64,000 nt of DNA from JACOMY01 sp046233115 (GTDB lineage: Bacteria; Pseudomonadota; Alphaproteobacteria; Kiloniellales; JACOMY01). A program made the position numbers and the translations under genes. Under the pieces are notes generated by a model. It was given only the letters and a program-made list of their open reading frames with translations. It searched no databases and was not told the origin of the DNA. How positions within the stretch are numbered: the first letter of the stretch is position 1; every line of letters starts with the position of its first letter. Below are positions 1 to 7,597 of the stretch, one piece after another. The stretch covers positions 1-64,000 of the forward strand of contig JBJXHM010000019.1 in NCBI GenBank assembly GCA_046233115.1, in the 5' to 3' direction.

Positions 1-221
1 GCGAGGACAAGCTGGTCTTCGCCAGCGGGCTGGAGGTCGGCAGCTTCGCCTATATCGGCGCGGCGGCCTTCTCCGGGGGCGGCAACTCCGAGGCGCGCTT
101 CGATGGCCCCCGGCAGATCCAGGTGGACCAGGACGGCGACGGCTCGGTCGATCAGGCTTTCCTGGTCGATGGCGTCACCGCAGCCAACCTGCTGACCGCC
201 ACCGACTTCGTCTGGCTGTAA
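1..221 (+). CDS. RTX calcium-binding protein, C-terminal end (partial)
   Basis: The reading frame enters from the left edge and stops with TAA at 219-221. The visible ~72 residues match the C-terminal domain of the other RTX proteins here: a KLVFASGLEVG strand, a GGGNSEAR turn, a DQDGDGSVD loop that resembles a Ca2+-binding DxDxDG site, and a terminal DFVWL. In serralysin-type exoproteins a terminal Asp followed by hydrophobic residues is part of the type I secretion signal. The closest relative in the window is the next gene (644-3787), so a tandem pair is likely. The N-terminus and repeat region lie outside the window. Confidence 0.85.
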   Translation, partial: EDKLVFASGLEVGSFAYIGAAAFSGGGNSEARFDGPRQIQVDQDGDGSVDQAFLVDGVTAANLLTATDFVWL

Positions 222-280
222 ATGACGGAAGGGGCAGAGCCCAGGCTCTGCCCCCCAACGCAGCTCGCCAGTAGGTGCGT

Positions 281-311
281 CAGAAGCCAGATCAAGCAGA
301 TCTGGCTTCTG
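281..311 (+). terminator. Perfect 13-bp inverted repeat after the first RTX gene
   Basis: The arms at 281-293 and 299-311 are perfect reverse complements (cagaagccagatc) around a 5-nt loop, 60 bp after the stop codon of the upstream RTX gene. There is no T-run, so it may be a Rho-dependent or processing hairpin rather than a classical intrinsic terminator. Confidence 0.5.
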
Positions 312-643
312 TCCGTTCCGGCTGCTCTTCTTCTCGGCCCGGCACCTCATCCGAATTCCATTCGGCGATCACACCTCATTCGCAGCGGTCCTGCCGCGGC
401 CCCGGCGCGGAGCAGCCGACGCGCCAAGATGAAATGACATAATTCGTTGATTGTCATGTCTTGGAGTGGCAAGCTCCGGCACCCCATGGATTCGCCGACC
501 GGGGGCGGAAAGGCATTGCTTGCGACGGCTCAATCCGCAGAATGGTTAGGCTGACCGGAGGAGTATGGTCCTTGTGCGTGTCGAACTAACCGTGGCGCAC
601 CAGCAAGACGAGAGACGCAGGTCGAACGCGAGGGGTAAGGAAC
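312..643. other. Intergenic region upstream of the 644 RTX gene
   Basis: About 330 bp without a convincing gene. It is locally less GC-rich around 430-465 (cataattcgttgattgtcatg), a plausible promoter area for the RTX gene at 644, but I cannot assign -35/-10 boxes with confidence. Confidence 0.4.
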
Positions 644-3600
644 GTGGCAAGTATCGTAGGGACCAACGGCAACGACACGCTTGTCGGCACCAACGGCGAC
701 GACCGGATTTTCGGTCTCCTTGGCGACGATACACTGATCGGGCTGAACGGCCGAGACAGCCTCCTGGGAGCGAGCGGCGCCGATTCCCTCTTTGGCGGCA
801 TCGAGAACGACAGCATCGTCGGCGGATCGGGCGCCGATCTGCTCTACGGAGCCGAGGGACGCGACACCCTGCGCGGCAGTGACGGTCCGGACACGATCTT
901 CGGGGGTGTCGCCAGCGACATCATCGACAGCGGACACGGTCTGGGAACCCTGCACGGCGGCAGCGGCAACGACACGGTCATCATGGACCGCACCGACGAG
1001 ACTGACGATCTGGTGGTGACCATGACCGGCCTGGGTAACGGCTTCATGTCCGATGGGCCCGGCGGCACCACCGGCAGTGAGATCTTCTCCGCCGATACCC
1101 TCTCCTTCCAAGGCGGCGACGGCAACGACACGATCTTCGGCGCCGCAGAGCAGGACCACATCCGCAACAATACCGGCGATGACACGCTCTTCGGCGGCAG
1201 CGCCGACGACACGCTCTTCGATCACTCCGGCAACGACCGCTTCTACGGCGGCTCCGGCACCGATGTCGCCTTCACCGGCAGCGGCGACGACTACATCGCC
1301 CTGGGGGCCGCCACCGGCTCCGATCGGGGCTTCGGCCAGGACGGCGACGACACGATCATCGGCAACAGCAGCGGCAGCGCGGCCCTCTTCGGCGGCACCG
1401 GCGAGGACCGACTCTACGGCGGCAATTTCGTCAACGGCGGCGAGGGCGACGACCTGGCGAAGGCTGGCAGCGGCTTCAACAACATCAGCGGCGGGGAGGG
1501 CGACGACACCCTCTACGGCGGCCAGGGCGGGGACTTCATCAGGGGCAACGAAGGCAACGACGTGCTCTTCGGCGGACGCGGACGCGACGACCTCAACGCC
1601 GGCGAGGGCATCGATCGGGTAGACGGAGGCAGCGGCAACGACGCCGTCACCTTCGACCGGCGCGATGTGACCGACGACCTGGTCTTCGTGCTGCAGAGCA
1701 GCGGCCAGGGCTTCTTCCTTGACGGCCCCGGCGGCACCACCGGCAGCGAGTTCGTCAATGCCGAAACCCTGTCGATTGAAGGCGGCCAGGGCGACGATAC
1801 CTTCTTCGGCGACGGCGGCGGCGGCGAGCGCCTGGACGCCAACAAGGGTGACGACAAGGCCTACGGTCAGACCGGCGAGGATAGCTTCTTCGGCGGCAGC
1901 GGCGACGACAGCCTCTACGGCGGCTCCGGTCGCGACGCCATCTTCGGAGGCTCCGGCAACGATGTCCTGGACATGGGCGCCAACTCCGACTTCTTCGGCG
2001 AGCGCGCGGTCGGCGGCACCGGCAACGACTATCTGCGCGCCGATGCCGACGCCAATGCGACCCTGGACGGCGGCAGAGGCGACGACCTGCTGGTCGGCGG
2101 CAAGGTGCAGAACGGCGACGAGGGCAACGACACGGTCCTGGCCGGCAACGGCGACGACAACGCCTCCGGCCGCGACGGCGACGACCGGCTCAGCGGCCAG
2201 AACGGCAAGGACTGGCTCCGGGGCGGCAGCGGCAACGACCTGCTGTTCGGCGGTGTCGGCAACGACACCCTCAATCCCGGCTCCGGCATCGATGTGGTGG
2301 TGGGCGACAGCGGTGTCGACCTGCTGGAGATGTCGCGGCTCTACCTGACCCAGGACCTGACCCTCGACATGGCCGGCGGCAACTCGGCCGTGGTCAACGA
2401 CGGCAAGAACGGCCGGCCCGGCAGCGAGCTGCACGGGATCGACCGGCTCGACTTCACCGCCGGCCTGGGCGACGACCTGCTCGGTGGCGGTTCGCTGGAC
2501 GACCGCCTGGACGCGCGCAGCGGCGACGACGTGGTCAAGGGCTACAGCGGCGACGACCTGCTTCAGGGCCGCAACGGCGACGACACGCTCTACGGCGGCA
2601 GTGGCAGCGACAGCGCACGCGGCGCCGGCGGCGACGACACCATCTTCCTGGAGAAGGACGGCGTGCTGGACCGCGCCGACGGCGGCACCGGTAGCGACCG
2701 TCTCTATGGCGAGAGTTCCGGCCAGGACCGGCTCTACGGCGGCGACGATGACGACTGGCTCTACGGCGGCACCTTCGTACTGGGGGGATCGGGCAGAGAC
2801 CTGCTGCAAGGCGGCTCGGGCAAGAACCGTCTCTTTGGCGAGGAGGGCAGCGACAGCGTCTTCGGTGCGGCGGGCGATGACCGGCTGGGCGGCAACGGCG
2901 GCGACGACAGCCTCTATGGCGGAGACGGCGACGATGACCTGGAGGGCAACGCCGGAGACGACCTCCTGGTGGGCGGATCCGGTGCCGACGAGCTCTTCGG
3001 TGCCGGCGGCAACGACACGCTCCAGGCCGGCTCCGGCGCCAACGTCCGCGCCTTGGGCGGCACCGGTGACGACCTCTTCCTGGTGGGTCTCGACGGCTCC
3101 ACCGCCGGCGAGACCCTGGACGGCGGCATCGGCGACGACACCCTGGCCTTGCTCGGCACCGCCGAGCTGGCGGCCGGCGTCATCGTCAAGAACATCGAGC
3201 ACACCATCCGCCTGGGCAGCAGCGGCAACGACATCCTGACCGGGAGCGGCGGCGGCGACACCATCTTTGGCGAGAGCGGTGACGACAGCCTCCACGGCGG
3301 CGATAGCCGCGACGTGCTGCGCGGCATGGCCGGCAACGATACCCTGCTCGGCGATGACGGCAACGACCTGCTGTTCGGTGGTACTGACAGCGACCGCATG
3401 GAGGGTGGCAGCGGCGCCGACACCATCCTGATGGGCTCGGGCGACACCGCCTTCGGCGGCTCCGGCGACGATGCCTTCCGCTTCAACGGCGAGACCCTGG
3501 GTGTCGACGGTTCGGCCCGCCCGGTGATCCGCGACTTCGACGGCGTCAGCCTGGGCGCGGCCAACGGCACGGACAAGCTGGTCTTCGCCACCGGGCTGGA

Positions 3601-3787
3601 GGTCGGGGCCTTCGCCTACATCGGCTCTGCGGCCTTCTCCGGCGGCGGCAACTCCGAGGCGCGCTTCGCCGGCACCGGCCGGGTGCAGATCGACCAGGAC
3701 GGCGATGGCAGCGTTGACCAGGCCTTCCGGATCACCGGCCTCACCGCCGCCAACCTGCTGACCGGCAGCGATTTCGTGTGGCTGTAG
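644..3787 (+). CDS. Large RTX beta-roll protein with three ~225-residue super-repeats
   Basis: A 1047-residue protein made almost entirely of glycine/aspartate nonapeptides of the GGxGxDxLx type, which fold as Ca2+-dependent parallel beta-rolls. Translation probably starts at GTG 644 behind an aagga ribosome site, directly giving a repeat-ready N-terminus (MASIVGTNGNDT). Three non-repeat inserts with a shared DLV/DLT...GPGG or GRPG...SE pattern occur near residues 110, 340 and 560. A GG-(N/K/T)-(F/V)-x-(N/L)-G marker recurs at residues 261, 487 and 710, so the protein consists of three ~225-residue modules. The last ~110 residues are the shared secretion domain with a DQDGDGSVD loop and terminal DFVWL. 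No catalytic domain is visible; a secreted structural, matrix or adhesive role is inferred. No signal peptide is present, which fits type I secretion. Confidence 0.88.
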   Translation: MASIVGTNGNDTLVGTNGDDRIFGLLGDDTLIGLNGRDSLLGASGADSLFGGIENDSIVGGSGADLLYGAEGRDTLRGSDGPDTIFGGVASDIIDSGHGLGTLHGGSGNDTVIMDRTDETDDLVVTMTGLGNGFMSDGPGGTTGSEIFSADTLSFQGGDGNDTIFGAAEQDHIRNNTGDDTLFGGSADDTLFDHSGNDRFYGGSGTDVAFTGSGDDYIALGAATGSDRGFGQDGDDTIIGNSSGSAALFGGTGEDRLYGGNFVNGGEGDDLAKAGSGFNNISGGEGDDTLYGGQGGDFIRGNEGNDVLFGGRGRDDLNAGEGIDRVDGGSGNDAVTFDRRDVTDDLVFVLQSSGQGFFLDGPGGTTGSEFVNAETLSIEGGQGDDTFFGDGGGGERLDANKGDDKAYGQTGEDSFFGGSGDDSLYGGSGRDAIFGGSGNDVLDMGANSDFFGERAVGGTGNDYLRADADANATLDGGRGDDLLVGGKVQNGDEGNDTVLAGNGDDNASGRDGDDRLSGQNGKDWLRGGSGNDLLFGGVGNDTLNPGSGIDVVVGDSGVDLLEMSRLYLTQDLTLDMAGGNSAVVNDGKNGRPGSELHGIDRLDFTAGLGDDLLGGGSLDDRLDARSGDDVVKGYSGDDLLQGRNGDDTLYGGSGSDSARGAGGDDTIFLEKDGVLDRADGGTGSDRLYGESSGQDRLYGGDDDDWLYGGTFVLGGSGRDLLQGGSGKNRLFGEEGSDSVFGAAGDDRLGGNGGDDSLYGGDGDDDLEGNAGDDLLVGGSGADELFGAGGNDTLQAGSGANVRALGGTGDDLFLVGLDGSTAGETLDGGIGDDTLALLGTAELAAGVIVKNIEHTIRLGSSGNDILTGSGGGDTIFGESGDDSLHGGDSRDVLRGMAGNDTLLGDDGNDLLFGGTDSDRMEGGSGADTILMGSGDTAFGGSGDDAFRFNGETLGVDGSARPVIRDFDGVSLGAANGTDKLVFATGLEVGAFAYIGSAAFSGGGNSEARFAGTGRVQIDQDGDGSVDQAFRITGLTAANLLTGSDFVWL

Positions 3788-3814
3788 CCTAAACTGCCGA
3801 GCAGATCCTCTCGG

Positions 3815-4204
3815 CTACCTGGCCTCGTCGATCATCGCCATGGTCTCGCGCTCGACCCGCTCGGCGATCGCCGCCAGATCGGGATCGGCGGAGAGCTGGG
3901 TGATCATGGCGGCTGGGCGGATCATGCCGATCATCGTCTTGCCCGCCTCCTGGTAAACCGAGATCCGGCAGGGCAAGGCCATGTTGAGATGCATCGCCTT
4001 CCCCAGGACGCCGGCGGCCTCGGCGGGATTGCAGATCTCGAAGATCCGGCAGTCGTTCGGGAAGTCCACGCCCTTCGCGCGCAGGGTCTCGGCCAGGTTG
4101 TGGACGTGCAGCACGCCGAAGCCGTGCCGCTTCACCGCGGCCTCCAGTGCGCTGGCCGCCTCGGCCGGGGATTTCTCGCTTTCGACGATGTAGAACTGGG
4201 ACAT
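3815..4204 (-). CDS. DUF302 family protein
   Basis: A 129-residue protein. I start it at the ATG giving MSQFYIVES rather than 60 bp upstream, because the upstream extension is basic and unlike the family and a gagag sequence precedes this ATG. The pattern of a KRHGFGVLHVHNL segment, an IFEICNP strand and a MALPCRISVYQE strand matches the DUF302 fold (small alpha/beta proteins of unknown biochemical role, often near redox or stress genes). It lies on the same strand as hsp20, about 125 bp downstream of it, and may be co-expressed in stress. It contains only two cysteines, in EICNP and LPCRI. Confidence 0.75.
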   Translation of the reverse strand: MSQFYIVESEKSPAEAASALEAAVKRHGFGVLHVHNLAETLRAKGVDFPNDCRIFEICNPAEAAGVLGKAMHLNMALPCRISVYQEAGKTMIGMIRPAAMITQLSADPDLAAIAERVERETMAMIDEAR

Positions 4205-4328
4205 GGTCACTCTCTGTTGGGTTGCTGCAACAAGAAGGGGGCCGCGCTTGGCCCCCTTCCCCACTTCTGGATAGAAACCTTGGCCGACGGCGTCTGAGAC
4301 ACGCCACGGCGAGCAAGGGACGGGCAGA

Positions 4329-4868
4329 TCAGCCGGGTTTCACCTCGATCTGCTGGGCGGCCGGTTTGGCCGCAGGCTGCTTGGGCAGGGTGACGGTCAG
4401 GACTCCCTGCTTGAAATTGGCTTCGATCTTGCCGGATTCGACCGTATCGGGCAGCGCGAAGGAGCGCTGGAAGGAGCCGAAACGGCGCTCGGTCAGGTGG
4501 TAGTCCTTCTTCTTCTCGGAGGTCTCTTCCCGCTTCTCGCCGGTCACGGTCAGCACGCCGCGCTCCAGCTTCACCTGGATGTCCTTCTCCTCCATCCCCG
4601 GCAGCTCCAGGGAGATCTCGTAGGCATCGTCGTGCTCGCTGATGTCGGTGGCCGGGCGCGCCACCGGCGTGCCGCCGCGCGGCGCCGGAGACGGCCAGTC
4701 GAACCAGCGGCGACCGCTGCCGAAGGGCCAGCCCTGATCGAAGCCCTCGAAGAAACGATCGATCTCATTCCTCAGGTTGGCCATCGGCTGAGCCGCCTCG
4801 TTCGTCTCCGGTTGGGCAGTGGCGCCAGAGGACACAGGAGTCCCAGAGGACTTTGTCACGTCATTCAT
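4329..4868 (-). CDS. Small heat-shock protein Hsp20 (alpha-crystallin family)
   Basis: A 179-residue ATP-independent holdase that keeps unfolding cytoplasmic proteins soluble. An N-terminal arm rich in Gly/Ser/Pro is followed by the alpha-crystallin domain (roughly residues 70-160), with the family-typical ISLELPGMEEKDIQVKLE and GVLTVTGEKRE strands and the GxLTVTLPK signature near the end. A C-terminal QIEV resembles the I-x-I/V oligomerisation motif. The start at 4868 (MNDVTKSS) is preceded by gggagg; an ATG seven codons upstream would lie within that ribosome site. A sigma-32-like promoter is visible upstream (separate entry). The downstream neighbour is a DUF302 gene. Confidence 0.92.
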   Translation of the reverse strand: MNDVTKSSGTPVSSGATAQPETNEAAQPMANLRNEIDRFFEGFDQGWPFGSGRRWFDWPSPAPRGGTPVARPATDISEHDDAYEISLELPGMEEKDIQVKLERGVLTVTGEKREETSEKKKDYHLTERRFGSFQRSFALPDTVESGKIEANFKQGVLTVTLPKQPAAKPAAQQIEVKPG

Positions 4869-4907
4869 AACAGAACCCTCCCAAATCAAAGTGCGTGCTC
4901 AGTCCGG

Positions 4908-4936
4908 ATATGGGCAGGCCACTCGGCGGTTTGAAG
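4908..4936 (-). promoter_or_regulatory. Candidate heat-shock (RpoH) promoter for hsp20
   Basis: Read on the minus strand, CTTCAAA (4930-4936) is followed after 14 nt by GCCCATAT (4908-4915), close to the CTTGAAA / CCCATnT pattern known for sigma-32 promoters. It would place the transcript start about 30-35 nt before the hsp20 ATG. A perfect palindrome tgatctagatca (4937-4948) abuts the -35 box. The -35 has C where consensus has G, so this is a moderate match. Confidence 0.45.
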
Positions 4937-5102
4937 TGATCTAGATCAGAAGTGCAGACCCGCTGCCGCCGCATGCAAGGAGGCACTGTCACCCGGCCCC
5001 GGACGCGACGAGCAGAGCCGGAATTCCTCTGGATGGTTGTGCGATCAGGCACTAGTGTCCGAGCCGAGCCTAGCGGGCGATCCAACTGGAGGGGATGAGC
5101 TT

Positions 5103-5465
5103 ATGCGGAAGATCATTTTGGCGATGGCGGCAGCCAGCGGCCTCTGGCTCGGCGCTCCGGCGCTGGCGCAGCAGGCCTCGTCGGGTACCATCGCGGCCTC
5201 GATCCCGGTCGGCGCCACCGAGCAGGACGTCGAGTCCCACTATGGCCCGCCGACCGAGCAGACCCTCTCGGAGCAAGGCAACGAGATCTGGACCTACGAC
5301 ATCGACGAGGTGCAGGTCGAGCACAAGGACAGCCTGCTCTACGAGCTGGGCTTCTCCTCCGGCAACGAGAGCGAGGACAAGACGGTCAGGAAGTTCCGCG
5401 TCTGGTTCGACGCCAACGGCCACGTGACCGAAGCCAGACCGCTCCGCCCGGACGAGATGGAGTAG
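5103..5465 (+). CDS. Small secreted protein, SmpA/BamE-like fold candidate
   Basis: A 120-residue protein starting at ATG 5103, behind ggaggggatgagctt, with a clear Sec signal peptide (MRKI, hydrophobic core, cleavage after APALA). The mature part contains DVESHYGPPTEQ followed by EIWTYDI, reminiscent of SmpA/BamE-type domains (…LGxPxx…WxY…). There is no lipobox cysteine, so if it belongs to that superfamily it is a soluble periplasmic variant. The acidic mature domain (DEVQVEHKD, NESEDK) ends shortly after VTEARPLRPDEME. Function is unknown; it stands alone and diverges from hsp20. Confidence 0.7.
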   Translation: MRKIILAMAAASGLWLGAPALAQQASSGTIAASIPVGATEQDVESHYGPPTEQTLSEQGNEIWTYDIDEVQVEHKDSLLYELGFSSGNESEDKTVRKFRVWFDANGHVTEARPLRPDEME

Positions 5466-5623
5466 TCGCAGAGGCCGGACTGCAGTGCGCACCCGGTGAG
5501 CGTGGGGCTTGCCGGGCGTGGGTGCCCACAGTCTGGACTGTCTCTGATCGGAAACGGCTTCCCAACCCACGTCTTGAGCCCGCTCGAAACCGAGCGGCCA
5601 ACGATCCGGATCTGGGAGAGAGA

Positions 5624-5699
5624 TGGCGTCCCCTAGGGGATTCGAACCCCTGTTGCCGCCGTGAGAGGGCGGTGTCCTAGGCCTCTAGACGAAGGGGAC
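5624..5699 (-). tRNA. tRNA-Glu (anticodon CTC)
   Basis: On the minus strand a complete cloverleaf is visible: acceptor GTCCCCT pairing with AGGGGAC, a T arm AGGGG-TTCGAAT-CCCCT, and an anticodon stem CCGCC/GGCGG around loop CTCTCAC (anticodon CTC, decoding GAG). Discriminator G and an encoded CCA (5624-5626 on the + strand as tgg) complete the 76-nt gene. A CTC anticodon suits the GAG-rich codon use of the neighbouring genes. Confidence 0.96.
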
Positions 5700-5749
5700 C
5701 CTTCGAGAGACGGGGTATATAGCGAGACCGGCGCGGGCGCGCAAGAGGC

Positions 5750-6307
5750 TCATCGCGACAAGGCTGCGAAATCCTGCCGCGCTATCGAATAGAAGACATG
5801 CCGACGCAGGCGATGGCCCTCGGCGACGCGGGGATGCTCGAAGTCCAGGGCCGGATCGTGGGTCATGCCGATGCGCTGCATCACCGCCTGGGAGCGCAGG
5901 TTCGGCCGCGCGGTGAAGGCGGCGATGCGGTCGAGCCCGCGCTCCTCGAAGCCGTAGGCGAGGCAGCGCCGCGCCGCCTCGCTGGCATAGCCCCGGCCCC
6001 AGGCCCAGCGGGCCAGCCGCCAGGCGATCTCGACCGCCGGCGTGAAGGGGGCCTCGAAGGTGACCTGATTGAGACCGACGAAGCCGGCGAAGCGGTCCTC
6101 CGGTTTGATCTCCAGCGCGAAGTAGCCGAGGCCGCCGGTCTCCAGGCGCTGCTGGAAGGCCTGGATCTGCGCCGCCGTCTCCTCCCGGCTGTAGGGGGCC
6201 GGGAAGTGCTCCATGACCTCGGGGTCGGCGTTCAGCGCGGCGAAGGGCTCCAGGTCGCTCTCCCGCCAGGCGCGCAGGCGGGTGCGCTTGGTCTCCAGCT
6301 CGATCAC
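5750..6307 (-). CDS. GNAT-family N-acetyltransferase (RimJ/RimL type)
   Basis: A 185-residue acetyl-CoA-dependent acetyltransferase. The N-terminus IELETKRTRLRAWRESDLEPF and the segment MEHFPAPYSREET are typical of the RimJ/RimL branch. The acetyl-CoA pyrophosphate-binding loop is WGRGYASEAARRCLAYGF (about residues 108-125), followed by DRIAAFTARPNLRSQAVMQRIGM. Substrate cannot be predicted; RimJ/RimL relatives acetylate ribosomal protein N-termini or small molecules. It lies just downstream of tRNA-Glu and is transcribed in the same direction as the dipeptidase gene above it, about 70 bp apart. Confidence 0.88.
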   Translation of the reverse strand: MIELETKRTRLRAWRESDLEPFAALNADPEVMEHFPAPYSREETAAQIQAFQQRLETGGLGYFALEIKPEDRFAGFVGLNQVTFEAPFTPAVEIAWRLARWAWGRGYASEAARRCLAYGFEERGLDRIAAFTARPNLRSQAVMQRIGMTHDPALDFEHPRVAEGHRLRRHVFYSIARQDFAALSR

Positions 6308-6375
6308 TGCCGCTCTCCTCGTCGCTCGGGGGCAGCGGGTGTAGGCCCGCGCTGTTGAGAGGTCAAGGGGACGGC

Positions 6376-7374
6376 TCAGCCCTCGCCCAGGGTCACGCGC
6401 AGGTAGTTGTCGCCGAGGATGCCGCGGACCTCGCCTTGCGAGAAGCCGCGCGCCTCCAGGGCGGCGACCAGGGCCGGCAGGTCCTCGGGCTGGAAGAAGT
6501 CCCAGGGCGGCGGCGGGTAGCCGCGCGGCCAGCGCTCCGGCGCGCGGCGGTAGAAGCCGTAGTCGCTGCCCTCCAGGTACATGAAGTCCAGGCCAAGCCC
6601 CAGATGCTCAGGCCCCACCAGCTCCGCCATGTAGGCGAGCTGGCGGCTCATCGCCTCGGCCAGGTCGGTCGGGTGATCGGCCAGGAAGAAGCCGACGCCG
6701 TTGACGCCGATCCAGCCGCCGCGGGCGGCGCAGGCCTTGATCTGGGCGTCGCTGATGTTGCGCTCGTGGTCATAGAGCGCGCGGGCGTTGGAATGGGAGA
6801 TGAGCGGCGGGCGCGTGACCAGGTCGATCGCCTCCAAGGAGGTGCGCTCGCCGCAGTGGCTGAGGTCGAGCAGCAGCCCGGCCGCCCCCAGCCCCGCCAC
6901 CACCCGGCGCCCCAGGGCGGAGAGGCCGGCGTTGGCCGGCTCGTGGCAGCCGTCGGCGGCGGCATTGCGCTCGTTGTAGGCCAGCAGCGCCCGGGTGACG
7001 CCGAGCGCGCGGAAGGGCTCGATCAGGTCGAGGTCGTCCAAGAACGGCGTGGTGGTCTGGAAGTGGAAGGAGACCGAGAGCTGCCCGGCCGCCCTGGCCG
7101 CCGTCATGGCCGCGCGGTCGGTCGCCAGCACCAGCCCCGCGTCGGCAGCGACGGCAGCCCGCAGCCGCGCCAGGGTCGAGAGCGCCTCCAAGGCCGAGTC
7201 CTTGCCCGCCGCCGCGGTCAGCGAGACATGGTCGAGACCGGCCGCGCGGAAGCGTGCCAGCACGGCCGCCAGGTCGGCGCCCGGCGGCAGGAAGGTCTCG
7301 GTCCAGGGCAGCGTGCTGTCGCTGACGATGCAGTGCTCCAGCCAGGGCCGTTCCGCCCGCCAGGTCGCGGTCAT
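6376..7374 (-). CDS. Membrane dipeptidase (peptidase M19)-like protein, divergent active site
   Basis: A 332-residue protein of the M19 amidohydrolase fold. Recognisable elements are LLLDLSHCG and LISHSNARAL (family His ligands), and LGLGLDFMYLEG near residue 270 carrying the C-terminal Asp. The usual N-terminal HxD zinc site is replaced by an SDSTLPW segment and the bridging Glu region reads FHFQTTTPF (Gln, not Glu), so the canonical binuclear zinc centre is probably altered. I recall a proteobacterial M19 subgroup with a FQN-type segment at this place. No signal peptide is seen, so it is probably cytoplasmic. Dipeptide or other amide hydrolysis is inferred, not shown. Confidence 0.8.
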   Translation of the reverse strand: MTATWRAERPWLEHCIVSDSTLPWTETFLPPGADLAAVLARFRAAGLDHVSLTAAAGKDSALEALSTLARLRAAVAADAGLVLATDRAAMTAARAAGQLSVSFHFQTTTPFLDDLDLIEPFRALGVTRALLAYNERNAAADGCHEPANAGLSALGRRVVAGLGAAGLLLDLSHCGERTSLEAIDLVTRPPLISHSNARALYDHERNISDAQIKACAARGGWIGVNGVGFFLADHPTDLAEAMSRQLAYMAELVGPEHLGLGLDFMYLEGSDYGFYRRAPERWPRGYPPPPWDFFQPEDLPALVAALEARGFSQGEVRGILGDNYLRVTLGEG

Positions 7375-7597
7375 GGGATGGTTCCTCGCTCCAAATTATC
7401 TATTATCTATCATATGCTGCATCTTCGTCCTAGAGCCTTTCCGCCGCGCGATCGCTCGCTTGAAGAGCTCCAAGCCTCTATTTGGTCGGGCCTCAGCGCC
7501 ACGAGAGACACTTTGAGTTGATCCTAGTCCCGATCTCCGTCACCCTGGATGGAGGGACCTCGTCAAACAGCACGCAGTACAGATTGGGGAGATTGCC
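7375..7597. promoter_or_regulatory. AT-rich divergent promoter region
   Basis: This 223-bp gap separates the minus-strand dipeptidase gene from the plus-strand sulfatase gene. At 7395-7415 it holds the AT-rich stretch aattatctattatctatcat, with two tandem attatct-like units, standing out in a GC-rich neighbourhood. It probably carries promoters for one or both genes. Exact boxes cannot be assigned. Confidence 0.4.

Noticed and set aside
530..3295. A 921-codon minus-strand open frame opposite the first RTX gene
   Set aside because: The Ala/Val-rich product is the antisense of GGC/GAC nonapeptide codons; similar frames lie opposite every RTX gene (for example 38956-41925 and 30056-31360). It has no start context or family signal.
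3798..3814. A short hairpin ccgag/ctcgg after the 644 RTX gene
   Set aside because: The 5-bp stem with an 8-nt loop and no T-run is too weak to call a terminator.
6355..7521. A 388-codon plus-strand frame opposite the dipeptidase, and a similar 533-codon frame at 24636-26237 opposite recQ
   Set aside because: Both are antisense shadows with Arg/Gln/Gly-rich low-complexity products and no recognisable domain.
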